Shown in pieces: positions 1 through 6,656 of a DNA stretch of 8,119 nucleotides. Numbering within the stretch: the first letter of the stretch is position 1; every line of letters starts with the position of its first letter. The position numbers and the translations under genes are program-made. The DNA comes from Candidatus Aminicenantota bacterium (GTDB lineage Bacteria; Acidobacteriota; Aminicenantia; Aminicenantales; Aminicenantaceae), in assembly GCA_030670375.1 (NCBI GenBank), contig DAOVBT010000066.1:1-8119 (forward strand), written 5' to 3'. Under the pieces are notes generated by a model. That model was not told where the DNA came from, made no database searches, and was given only the letters and a program-made list of their open reading frames with translations.

Positions 1-356
1 TCGGCCCGATGGTGCAGTGGGTCCAGATCGATCTTGAGGACACATACAGCCTGCATGCCATCCTTATCTGGCACTACCACAGCCAGGCCCGTGTTTACCG
101 GGATGTGATCGTTCAAGTTTCCGAAGATCCCGACTTCATCACCGGTGTCAAGACTATCTTCAACAACGACCATGATAATTCTACCGGTTTAGGAATTGGC
201 AAAGACAAGGAATATATCGAAACCAATGATGGTCGCCTGATCGATCCAAGGGGGGTCAAAGCCCGTTATGTGCGAATTTTCAGCCGAGGGAACACCTCGA
301 ACGAGATGAATCATTACGTGGAGGTGGAGGTTTACGGCACGCCGGCAAATGAATAA
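1..356 (+). CDS. C-terminal part of a discoidin (F5/8 type C-like) domain protein, 5' end outside window
   Basis: The reading frame is open from the first bases of the window (Gly-Pro codons precede the first Met at 9), so this is the C-terminal end of a longer protein and not a 115-residue gene. The visible part reads as a galactose-binding-like beta-sandwich. WVQIDLEDTYSLHAILIWHY is the usual 'WVQIDLG ... I..I.I' start of a discoidin domain, followed by RDVIVQVSEDPDF, and it ends in KARYVRIFSRG and VEVEVYG, the standard closing strands. Such domains bind carbohydrate or other surface ligands and are often C-terminal modules of secreted proteins; what precedes it is unknown. The stop (TAA at 354-356) overlaps the next start (ATG at 349), so the two genes are probably translationally coupled. 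The domain type is fairly sure; the function of the whole protein is not known. Confidence 0.75.
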   Translation, partial: GPMVQWVQIDLEDTYSLHAILIWHYHSQARVYRDVIVQVSEDPDFITGVKTIFNNDHDNSTGLGIGKDKEYIETNDGRLIDPRGVKARYVRIFSRGNTSNEMNHYVEVEVYGTPANE

Positions 357-2043
357 AAAACCGGCCTTTTACGGGATATTTCTGCTTGCCGTTTGTGCTG
401 CCATTTTGTTTCGTGTGATCCGCCTGGACCTTCGTCCGATGCACCATGACGAGGCCAACCAGGCGGTCAAGTTCGGGGATCTACTGGAGGGAGGGGAGTA
501 CCGGTACGATCCTATCGAACATCACGGCCCTACCCTGTACTATTTTTCGCTGCCAATTGCCTGGATAGTATCGGGGAAATCCTTTGCCGCTCTTGATGAA
601 GTGACCCTGCGCCTTGTGCCGGCACTTTTCGGGGTGGGAATCGTACTTCTCCTCCTGCTCCTCAAAGATGGATTCTCCCGCTCGGCCATCGTATTTTCCG
701 GGATTTTTGTTGCCGTTTCCCCCCTTATGGTTTATTACAGCCGGTTCTACATCCAGGAGACCTTGCTGGTGTTTTTTCTCCTAGGAGCCATCGCAGCGAG
801 CTGGCGCTACCATGTGGACCGGACATGGCGATGGGCGGCTGCGACCGGTGTTTTTGTCGGGTTGATGTATGCCACCAAAGAAACCTGTATCATCACATTT
901 GGAGCACTTTTTATCGGATTGTTATTGGCAAGGATTTTTACCAAAGAGCCTATAGGCAAAAAACCGCCGCTAGGCCATGCCTTTATTCTTCTGGGATCGG
1001 CCTTCCTTGTGGCTTTCCTTTTGTTTTCCTCCTTTTTCCAAAATCCCAAGGGAGTCATAGATTCTGTCCTTTCCTTTCAGAATTATTTTAGCAAAGCTGG
1101 GGAAGCCGGGCTCCATTCCTATCCCTGGCCTTATTATTTGAAAATGCTGACCTTTTCCCGGTATGGGAACGGACCGATCTGGAGCGAAGCGCTTATACTG
1201 GTCCTGGCCATTGTCGGTTGTGTGGTTGCCTTTTATCCGAAATGGCGAAAAGATTTCTCGCCCCTGTTTATGAGGGTTATCTTTTTTTTCACTCTTCTGG
1301 CCACCGCCGTCTTTTCTTTGATTCCGTACAAAACCCCCTGGAACATGCTTCCGTTTTTCATCGGGATTATCCTTCTGGCGGGAAACGGGGCGGCCTTCCT
1401 TGTAGGGCGCAGCAAAAATTTGGTCTTCCGGAGTGCGGTAACCCTGATTTTGTGCGCTGGAATATTCCATCTCGGGGTTCAGTCTTATGCCGCAAACTTT
1501 CGATATTACGCGGATTCTCGCAATCCTTACGTCTATGCGCATACCAGTACAGATTTTTTAAACCTTGTCCAGCGGGTGGAAAATATCGCCCAATATCATC
1601 CTGATCAGAAGAACATGTTGATAAAGGTTATCACACATCCTGACGAGGCCTGGCCTTTGCCCTGGTACCTGAGAGGTTTCACTCGGGTGGGATACTGGCA
1701 GGAGGCGGATGAAGCCGGGGCGTTGGAAGACGTTCCGGTCGTGATTTCCTCTATCGATAAAACAGAGAATTTGCTCATGGAGCTGCAGAAAACCCATCAA
1801 GGTGAATTTTTCGGGTTGAGGCCCGAAGTCCTGCTGGCTGTGCACATCCGTAAGGACCTCTGGGAAAAATTCCTGAAAAGCAGGCGCCGGATTATGCTCA
1901 ATGATCGGCTGCTGGGCGTGGGTATCGAAAAAGCGAGAATGGAAATTATAGGAGGTCAGGTTCTTAAGGAACATAAACCAACCAGCTTGGATTGGAATTT
2001 TAAAAGGTCAAAGAAAAAACATCTCTTGACGAGCAAAAATTGA
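349..2043 (+). CDS. Agl23-like (TIGR03663) membrane glycosyltransferase, GT-C fold
   Basis: A 564-residue multi-pass membrane protein. TM1 lies at about residues 7-26. The first outer loop carries the H32-H33-D34-E35-A36-N37 motif and then Y53-D54-P55 and H58-H59-G60-P61-T62, which is the signature region of the family annotated 'flippase activity-associated protein Agl23' (TIGR03663). In GT-C enzymes (ArnT/PMT-like) the acidic residue of this loop is catalytic and the donor is a polyprenyl-phosphate sugar. Several more hydrophobic helices follow to about residue 385, then a soluble C-terminal region rich in charged residues. The length is normal for the family. No good Shine-Dalgarno sits close to the ATG; the 8-base overlap with the preceding gene suggests coupled translation. 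Its 3' end overlaps the opposite-strand ATPase gene by 44 bases. Inferred role: transfer of a sugar to a lipid-linked glycan or surface polymer on the outer face of the inner membrane, possibly using the product of the GT2 enzyme at 3686-4414. Confidence 0.85.
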   Translation: MNKKPAFYGIFLLAVCAAILFRVIRLDLRPMHHDEANQAVKFGDLLEGGEYRYDPIEHHGPTLYYFSLPIAWIVSGKSFAALDEVTLRLVPALFGVGIVLLLLLLKDGFSRSAIVFSGIFVAVSPLMVYYSRFYIQETLLVFFLLGAIAASWRYHVDRTWRWAAATGVFVGLMYATKETCIITFGALFIGLLLARIFTKEPIGKKPPLGHAFILLGSAFLVAFLLFSSFFQNPKGVIDSVLSFQNYFSKAGEAGLHSYPWPYYLKMLTFSRYGNGPIWSEALILVLAIVGCVVAFYPKWRKDFSPLFMRVIFFFTLLATAVFSLIPYKTPWNMLPFFIGIILLAGNGAAFLVGRSKNLVFRSAVTLILCAGIFHLGVQSYAANFRYYADSRNPYVYAHTSTDFLNLVQRVENIAQYHPDQKNMLIKVITHPDEAWPLPWYLRGFTRVGYWQEADEAGALEDVPVVISSIDKTENLLMELQKTHQGEFFGLRPEVLLAVHIRKDLWEKFLKSRRRIMLNDRLLGVGIEKARMEIIGGQVLKEHKPTSLDWNFKRSKKKHLLTSKN

Positions 2044-3142
2044 CGACCAGTTCTTTGTACCGATGTTTATAAGATGTTGTAATATAGGGACAGGCCACAT
2101 AATTATTACCGTTCGGGTAGAGAGAGCGGAAATGGATCAATGATCTGGGGTTGAAATCGTCCGGGTTTATTTTACATTCCAAAGTGTGTGCCTGTTGTTT
2201 AGAACCTTTTATGACAAAATCGATCTCTCGTCCTGATTTGTCGCGCCAAAAAAAAAGACTGAATTCCGGGACTGCTGTTCTTAACGCATCGAGCACCAGG
2301 TGCTCCCACAAAAGACCGCGATCATCTTCCCGGATAGTGTCCCAACCTTTGATAAAAGTGATGAACCCGGTATCAAAGGCATAGCATTTTGGTCGTCGGG
2401 TAAATTCGCGTCGACTTCCGCCGTAAAACGGGGGCAGCAAATAAATGGCGTGGGCAATGGCCATGGCTTCGATATGAGCTTTCACAGTGGGACGGCTCAA
2501 GTCGGCAAGTTTTGCCAGGTTCGAGTATTCAATCAGTCCACTGCTCTGACGCATCAAAAGATGCAACAGTTTTATAAAGCCGATGCGATTGCGGATGCCA
2601 AACAATTCCTGAATATCACGGGCATAAAAACTGTCGATCCATTCGGAAAAAAAAGCAGCATCCTTTTTATCGGCAAGCAATGGCTCTGGTAGTCCACCTT
2701 GCAAGAGACGATGATCCAGGTTTTTTACCGAAAAAACATCCTGACATTCGTCCCATAAAACCGGCGGTAAGTAAATCATCACTTTGCGTCCGGTGAGGCT
2801 ATCCCGAAATTTTTGAGTGGCGGCTAAAGTTGATGAGCCGGTAGCCAGAATTTTAAAATGGGGATAACTATCCGCAGCGATTTTGAGTAACAAGCTGGGA
2901 TTCTCCACTCGATGAATTTCATCGAAAATAATCGGGGCATGTTTTTCCTGACTATCGTAAAAGGACTCGGGATCGGACAGCCGGCGAACCACAGACGGTA
3001 AATCACAATTTAAATAATGCGCTGTGGTAAACATCCTGGCGAGTGTTGTTTTACCGACACGACGCACGCCAGACAGCCAAACAATGGATCGCTTTTGCCA
3101 GGCTTGCTCGATACATTTAATCCAGAAAGGACGTTGTTTCAT
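2000..3142 (-). CDS. Solitary ATP-binding protein, AAA_14 + DUF4143 family
   Basis: This 380-residue protein (384 if the upstream ATG at 3154 is used) belongs to the large, poorly understood family of stand-alone AAA_14/DUF4143 ATPases. Numbered from 3154, Walker A is G29-VRRV-G34-K35-T36, Walker B is IIF-D78-E79, and ATGSS at 104-108 resembles sensor 1. A winged-helix-like stretch follows at about 207-235 (YSNLAKLADLSRPTVKAHIE). The C-terminus has a PD-(D/E)XK-like arrangement: E284, D312 in REIDFVI, and E326-C-K328. All key residues are present, so the gene looks intact. I prefer the second ATG (3142) because MKQRPFW is where related proteins begin as I remember them; neither start has a clear ribosome site. 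It is transcribed against both neighbours and lies between two glycosylation genes, which suggests insertion as a solo cassette. The cellular role of the family is not established. Confidence 0.88.
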   Translation of the reverse strand: MKQRPFWIKCIEQAWQKRSIVWLSGVRRVGKTTLARMFTTAHYLNCDLPSVVRRLSDPESFYDSQEKHAPIIFDEIHRVENPSLLLKIAADSYPHFKILATGSSTLAATQKFRDSLTGRKVMIYLPPVLWDECQDVFSVKNLDHRLLQGGLPEPLLADKKDAAFFSEWIDSFYARDIQELFGIRNRIGFIKLLHLLMRQSSGLIEYSNLAKLADLSRPTVKAHIEAMAIAHAIYLLPPFYGGSRREFTRRPKCYAFDTGFITFIKGWDTIREDDRGLLWEHLVLDALRTAVPEFSLFFWRDKSGREIDFVIKGSKQQAHTLECKINPDDFNPRSLIHFRSLYPNGNNYVACPYITTSYKHRYKELVVNFCSSRDVFSLTF

Positions 3143-3152
3143 ATTTGCAACC

Positions 3153-3186
3153 ATACTTTACATTTATACGTCTAAATGTAAAGTAT
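3153..3186. promoter_or_regulatory. 34-bp near-perfect palindrome just upstream of the ATPase gene
   Basis: The left arm ATACTTTACATTTA (3153-3166) is the exact reverse complement of the right arm TAAATGTAAAGTAT (3173-3186). The 6-base centre TACGTC itself contains ACGT, so only one base pair of the 17 fails. The palindrome ends 10 bases before the preferred start codon at 3142 and contains two bases of the alternative start at 3154. The arms are AT-rich and no T-run follows, so a terminator is unlikely. The best reading is an operator for a dimeric DNA-binding protein, possibly self-regulation by the ATPase through its winged-helix-like segment. The symmetry is seen directly; the role is inferred. 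Confidence 0.7.
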
Positions 3187-3256
3187 ATTTTCATAAAATG
3201 CAAGTTTTTTTTAGCAATTTGGAATTTTATTACTGACCCGGGTATGCTATTATCCG

Positions 3257-3598
3257 GATTCTGGGGTAGGCATACAGAAGCTGCGTCAGCCCTGTGCAAA
3301 AATGAGCAGCAGGGAATCTTATGCTATGGGATGGGTAGTGGGAAAAATTGGAGAAGAGAAAGTTGTCTGGCACAACGGTGGAGTTCCCAATTTCTATTCC
3401 TATATGGCCATTCTTCCGGATAGTAAGTACGGTATGGTTTTACTGGTGAATGCTCTCAATATGTTCAAACTTAATCAATTGGATAACATTGCCCTGTGTA
3501 TTGTGCGGCTGCTTCTAAGAGGAGAGATTTGCACTTTCCACCTCATGTTGCTTAACAACAACTCCTTATGGCAGCCGGGGAGAGTGGGGAGTCTTTGA
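3257..3598 (+). pseudogene. C-terminal remnant of a class C beta-lactamase-like serine hydrolase
   Basis: This stretch lacks an intact gene. The frame ending at 3598 encodes YAMGWVVGKIGEEKVVWHNG followed by GVPNFYSYMAILPDSKYGMV and LLVNALN. That is the C-terminal part of serine hydrolases of the beta-lactamase/penicillin-binding class C fold. HNGG corresponds to the third active-site box (KTG-like, HxG in esterase-type members), and LDNIAL...RLLL is the usual segment before the C-terminal tail. The nucleophile SxxK and YxN boxes are absent: upstream lie AT-rich DNA and the ATPase palindrome. A similar tail may continue in another frame (about 3519-3670, with GEWGVFDLVVLDVIILIQYV looking like a membrane helix), which would mean a frameshift near 3515-3530. 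The ATG at 3302 has no ribosome site. It is best read as a 5'-truncated and perhaps frameshifted relic; a short expressed peptide cannot be excluded. Confidence 0.68.
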
Positions 3599-3685
3599 CC
3601 TTGTCGTTTTGGATGTGATAATCTTAATTCAGTATGTCAATGGCTGGAAATTGGGGAAAATTTATGGAAAGCAGGCGGTAACCAA

Positions 3686-4414
3686 GTGGATATTTCAATT
3701 ATCATTCCTGCCTTCAATGAAGAAAAAAAGATCGGTTTTGATGTGGAAGTTGCCGCCGCTTTTATCGATGAGGAAGCTGTGCTCGGAGAGGTCATCGTCG
3801 TCGATGATGGGAGCAATGACAACACGGCTGAAGAGGCCCAAAATGCGACAGTTCCTTCAGCAGTCAAACGGAATGTCATCCGACTGGATAAAAATCGTGG
3901 GAAAGGGTATGCGGTCAAAACCGGAATTTTGGCCTCCAAAGGGGATGTGGTTTTATTTGCAGACAGCGGCACCTGTGTGCCCTACCTTAATGCGCTGTCG
4001 CATATTAAAAGGATTCGTTGGGGAGAGCTCGATATCGCCATGGCATCCCGGCGGTTGAAGGACACAGTGATCCATCTAAACAGGAGTTTGAAACGCCGGT
4101 TATTGTCCTCGTTTTTTCGTCTGGTGGCCAGGATCATCACAGGAGTGCCCAATCGGTTTTCAGACACGCAATGTGGTTTTAAAATTTATCGCGGGGAGAT
4201 TGCCAGGGAATTGTTCGGAAAATGTAAAACGACCGGTTTTCTGTTCGAGCTGGAAGTGCTGCTTCGAGCCCTGAAGCGGGGGTATCGCATCGAAGAGTTT
4301 CCGGTGGAATGGACCTGCGACCTGGACACTAGACTAAGGCCTGGAAGCGATGCGGTCGGCGTGCTCAAAGAGATGTTTCAGGTCCGCTCAATTATCAAAA
4401 AAGACAAAAATTAA
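3686..4414 (+). CDS. GT2 family glycosyltransferase, polyprenyl/dolichyl-phosphate hexose synthase type
   Basis: This 242-residue cytoplasmic GT-A enzyme starts at a GTG, giving (M)DISIIIPAFNEEKKI, the usual N-terminus of the family. AGGCGG lies 8 bases upstream and no in-frame ATG occurs between it and the previous stop. Motifs are P8-AFNEE, VVDDGSNDNT (38-47, nucleotide-sugar binding), NRGKGYAVKTG (70-80), FADSG (91-95, in the place of the metal-binding DxD), SDTQCGFKIYRG (159-170) and GFLFELEVLLRALKRGYRIE (184-203). This set matches the ALG5/DPM1-like group, which moves glucose or mannose from UDP- or GDP-sugar to a polyprenyl phosphate. It lacks C-terminal membrane helices, as soluble members do. 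Inferred partner: the Agl23-like GT-C enzyme at 349-2043, which would use such a lipid-linked sugar. The 3' end faces the DUF1080 gene with only 9 bases between stop codons. Confidence 0.87.
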   Translation: MDISIIIPAFNEEKKIGFDVEVAAAFIDEEAVLGEVIVVDDGSNDNTAEEAQNATVPSAVKRNVIRLDKNRGKGYAVKTGILASKGDVVLFADSGTCVPYLNALSHIKRIRWGELDIAMASRRLKDTVIHLNRSLKRRLLSSFFRLVARIITGVPNRFSDTQCGFKIYRGEIARELFGKCKTTGFLFELEVLLRALKRGYRIEEFPVEWTCDLDTRLRPGSDAVGVLKEMFQVRSIIKKDKN

Positions 4415-4423
4415 GTTTTCTGC

Positions 4424-5194
4424 CTATTCCAGCTCTCGGATCCAGATGTTGCGGAATCGGATCGGACTGCCGTGGTCCTGCAGGGAGATGGGAAGCCTGT
4501 CCGGGTGAGCTTTGTAGGGAGGGCGGGCTTTATGTGTTGTGGGGCCTATCAGTTCGGCGTTGTTGTGCACCAGGATGTTGTTGTGGAACACTGTCACCCA
4601 TGCAGGGCTGATAAATTGGCCTTTATCATCGAATCGAGGTCTCCGGAATATGATGTCGTAGGTCTGCCATTCGCCGGGTGGGCGGCAGGCATTTACCATG
4701 GGTGGGTATTGGGCGTAAAGGGCTGCTGTCATGCCATCTGCGTATGTTTTATTTTTGTAACAATCGAGCACCTGAACCTCGTAGATATTCATCAAAAACA
4801 CACCGCTGTTCGCGAGGTTTTGACCTTCGCCTTTAACGAGAACAGGGGATGCCCATTCGACATGAAGCTGGCAATCTCCGAAGTTTTGTTTGGTTCGGAT
4901 GGCGCCGGTCTTTGCGACAACTTCCATGTAGCCATTTTCGACCTTCCAACGGGCCGGTTGTCCTTTTCCATCTGTCCATTGGGAGAGGTCCTTGCCATCA
5001 AAAAGGATGATGGCATCCGAAGGTGCGGGCACAGGATTGCCGGCAGGGCCTGGGTCGACGACAGGCGGCATCGGCCTATCCGGATCATGAACCTTCCATT
5101 TTTCGACTTCCTGTTTGGCGGTTTGTCCGTTCGAATAGACTCCTCCCAGAAAAATCAGGATAGAAAACAATATAAGCCAAAGGGGTTGTTTCAT
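4424..5194 (-). CDS. Secreted DUF1080 protein (3-keto-disaccharide hydrolase family, PF06439)
   Basis: A 256-residue protein with an N-terminal signal peptide (MKQPLWLILFSILIFLGG, cleavage near residue 23, no lipobox cysteine). A Pro-rich linker (about 38-58) leads to a DUF1080 concanavalin-like jelly roll. Typical landmarks are LFDGKDLSQW (64-73), W83-KVENGYMEV, the strand LHVEW (110-114), NSGVFL (129-134), Y138-EVQVLD (to 144) and GEWQTYDIIF. The last strands are PIRFRNIWIRELE, the normal C-terminus of the family. Some members cleave 3-keto-glycosides; others are uncharacterised. The start at 5194 is chosen over the open frame reaching 5290 because GGAGG lies 5 bases before it and a signal peptide follows at once, while the longer form would overlap the preceding gene. 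It is the second gene of an operon, 16 bases after the oxidoreductase. Expected site: periplasm. Confidence 0.88.
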   Translation of the reverse strand: MKQPLWLILFSILIFLGGVYSNGQTAKQEVEKWKVHDPDRPMPPVVDPGPAGNPVPAPSDAIILFDGKDLSQWTDGKGQPARWKVENGYMEVVAKTGAIRTKQNFGDCQLHVEWASPVLVKGEGQNLANSGVFLMNIYEVQVLDCYKNKTYADGMTAALYAQYPPMVNACRPPGEWQTYDIIFRRPRFDDKGQFISPAWVTVFHNNILVHNNAELIGPTTHKARPPYKAHPDRLPISLQDHGSPIRFRNIWIRELE

Positions 5195-5199
5195 CGTGG

Positions 5200-5204
5200 C
5201 CTCC
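5200..5204 (-). promoter_or_regulatory. Shine-Dalgarno GGAGG of the DUF1080 gene
   Basis: On the minus strand GGAGG is followed by CCACG and then ATG at 5194, a spacing of 5 bases. It sits inside the 16-base gap after the oxidoreductase stop codon and decides the start of the DUF1080 gene against the longer open frame. Confidence 0.75.
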
Positions 5205-5210
5205 AGGGTA

Positions 5211-6602
5211 TTACAGGGACCATCCCTGCCTGTATTCTTTATGAAGAAACCGATTGGCTTCCGGGAGGTTGGTGAATTCCATTTTTTCACCGTCCCACTC
5301 GAGTTTGGTGTATTTGTCCTGCATCAGGACGGCGATATTGGCCAGGAGCATGGCTTCGGTCAGGACTGCCGAGTAGGTGAAGTCGGTTGTGGATTTTTTT
5401 CCGGCCTTGATGGCTTCTACCCATTCCTCGTGGATGCCGGGGGAGCGAGGGATGGTTTTTTCCGGCCTCTTGTACTCCTGCATCTTGGTTTCGGGGACGA
5501 TGCGCGGGTTGCGACCGTAGGTGCTGCACACTAAGTTGCCTTTATTGCCCACAAACAGTACGCCGCCGCCATCATCGCCCATCATCCGGCCTGGCTCGAT
5601 ATCATGCGGCCGGGGAGGCATCAGCCCGCCGTCATGCCAGGTCAGCTTAACGGGAGGCATTTTTCCGCGCTTGGGAAACTCGTAGGTGACGACTTCAGCA
5701 AGGGGATAGGAATCCTTGGTGTATCTGGTGGAGCTGGCCTGAACAGAGATGGGATACCCCAGTTTGAGAGCCCAGAAGGGTTGGTCCATCAGGTGGGCGC
5801 CCATATCTCCGAGAGCTCCGGTTCCATAGTCCCACCACCCCCGCCAGACAAAATGGCAGAGGGCAGGGTGGTAGGGCCGAAAGGGTGCGGGACCCAGCCA
5901 GAGGTTCCAGTCCAGAGTCGAAGGCACCGAGGGGATTTCTTTCGGTGCATCGATTCCTTGGGGCCAGATCGGACGGTTGGTCCAGACATGGGCTTCGCGC
6001 ACATCCCCGATGGCGCCGTCCCAGATCCACTCGCTAATCAGACGGGCTCCTTCGCCTGCGTGTCCCTGGTTGCCCATCTGGGTTACGACTTTGGCCTCCT
6101 TGGCGGCCTTTGTCAGCAAACGTGCTTCCTTGATGGTGTGGGTCAGAGGTTTCTGCACAAAGGTGTGTTTTCCCAATTTGATGGCCATCATGGCGATAAC
6201 GGCATGGGTGTGATCGGGTGTGGTGACGGTTATGGCGTCGAGGTTTTTCTCCTTTTCCAGCATGATCCGGAAGTCACGGTATTTATTAGCCTTGTCATAC
6301 ATGGGTTGGTGTTGGGGATCGTTCCGCTTATGTTTCAGGAAATCGGCCATGTGGGTGTCATCGACATCGCAGAGAGCAACGACGTTTTCGGAGGAGATGC
6401 TCCAGATGTCGGAAGTGCCCTTTCCTCCCACCCCGACGCAGCCGATATTCAGCTTGTCGCTGGGTGCCGTAGTTCCTGGGCCTCCCAAAACATGGCGGGG
6501 AATGATCATCATTCCTGCGGCAGCGGTTGCCGAAGCTCCCAGAAATTCACGCCGTGAGATTTTTGTGCCTTTTTTTGAAGCATTTTTTTTGGTTGTTTTC
6601 AT
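5211..6602 (-). CDS. Tat-exported Gfo/Idh/MocA family oxidoreductase
   Basis: This 463-residue protein has a twin-arginine signal (ISRREFLGA at 15-23, then an Ala-rich hydrophobic stretch and cleavage near residue 41), so it is exported folded with its cofactor. The mature protein begins with a Rossmann fold: LNIGCVGVGGKG (51-62, dinucleotide binding), then D79 at the end of beta-2. TVTTPDHTHA (125-134) and VQKPLTHT (149-156) follow; the latter is the family's EKP site with Gln for Glu and the key Lys151 kept. The C-terminal domain has GALGDMGAHLMDQ (262-274), with His270 in the usual active-site position. Export of this family is typical of Planctomycetes and relatives, where the cofactor is thought to stay bound. 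Likely reaction: oxidation or reduction of a sugar hydroxyl, possibly at C3, feeding the DUF1080 protein encoded 16 bases downstream. AAAGGA lies 8 bases before the ATG. The substrate is unknown. Confidence 0.92.
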   Translation of the reverse strand: MKTTKKNASKKGTKISRREFLGASATAAAGMMIIPRHVLGGPGTTAPSDKLNIGCVGVGGKGTSDIWSISSENVVALCDVDDTHMADFLKHKRNDPQHQPMYDKANKYRDFRIMLEKEKNLDAITVTTPDHTHAVIAMMAIKLGKHTFVQKPLTHTIKEARLLTKAAKEAKVVTQMGNQGHAGEGARLISEWIWDGAIGDVREAHVWTNRPIWPQGIDAPKEIPSVPSTLDWNLWLGPAPFRPYHPALCHFVWRGWWDYGTGALGDMGAHLMDQPFWALKLGYPISVQASSTRYTKDSYPLAEVVTYEFPKRGKMPPVKLTWHDGGLMPPRPHDIEPGRMMGDDGGGVLFVGNKGNLVCSTYGRNPRIVPETKMQEYKRPEKTIPRSPGIHEEWVEAIKAGKKSTTDFTYSAVLTEAMLLANIAVLMQDKYTKLEWDGEKMEFTNLPEANRFLHKEYRQGWSL

Positions 6603-6640
6603 GATTATTATCCTTTCAAATTGTCGTTTTACATGAATTT

Positions 6641-6656
6641 TATTGGTTACCCAATA
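6641..6656. promoter_or_regulatory. Operator-like inverted repeat TATTGG-N4-CCAATA
   Basis: Two perfect 6-base arms are separated by 4 bases. On the minus strand the core reads ATTGGGTAACCAAT. It lies directly after the predicted -10 element and about 38 bases before the oxidoreductase start, where a repressor would block transcription. The form (TTGG-N4-CCAA) resembles operators of sugar-acid regulators of the GntR/FadR type and of some LacI-type repressors, but no regulator gene is in the window. The repeat is seen; the role is inferred. Confidence 0.45.

Noticed and set aside
970..1542. 190-codon open frame antisense to the GT-C gene
   Set aside because: The translation has no hydrophobic or domain pattern; the plus strand encodes a coherent membrane protein with family motifs.
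2000..3186. ATPase as a transposon with terminal inverted repeats
   Set aside because: The palindrome is present only at the 5' end; I found no copy near the 3' end, no target-site duplication and no transposase.
3242..3275. Inverted repeat GTATGC...GCATAC
   Set aside because: Arms of only 6 bases with a 22-base loop are expected by chance, and it lies where the serine hydrolase remnant begins.
3609..4058. 149-codon plus-strand frame over the GT2 start
   Set aside because: From about 3690 on it is a shadow of the GT2 gene, which has the family motifs in its own frame; only its first part may be tail sequence of the hydrolase relic.
4472..5275. 267-codon open frame antisense to the DUF1080 gene
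   Set aside because: It mirrors the codon pattern of the opposite gene, has no recognisable domain and no ribosome site, whereas the minus strand gives a full family protein with signal peptide.
5195..5290. Longer N-terminus for the DUF1080 protein
   Set aside because: It would overlap the oxidoreductase coding sequence and hide the signal peptide; a good ribosome site precedes the ATG at 5194.
5604..6557. 317-codon open frame antisense to the oxidoreductase gene
   Set aside because: Low-complexity Gly/Pro/His-rich translation typical of a shadow frame; the Rossmann motif and Tat signal are on the minus strand.
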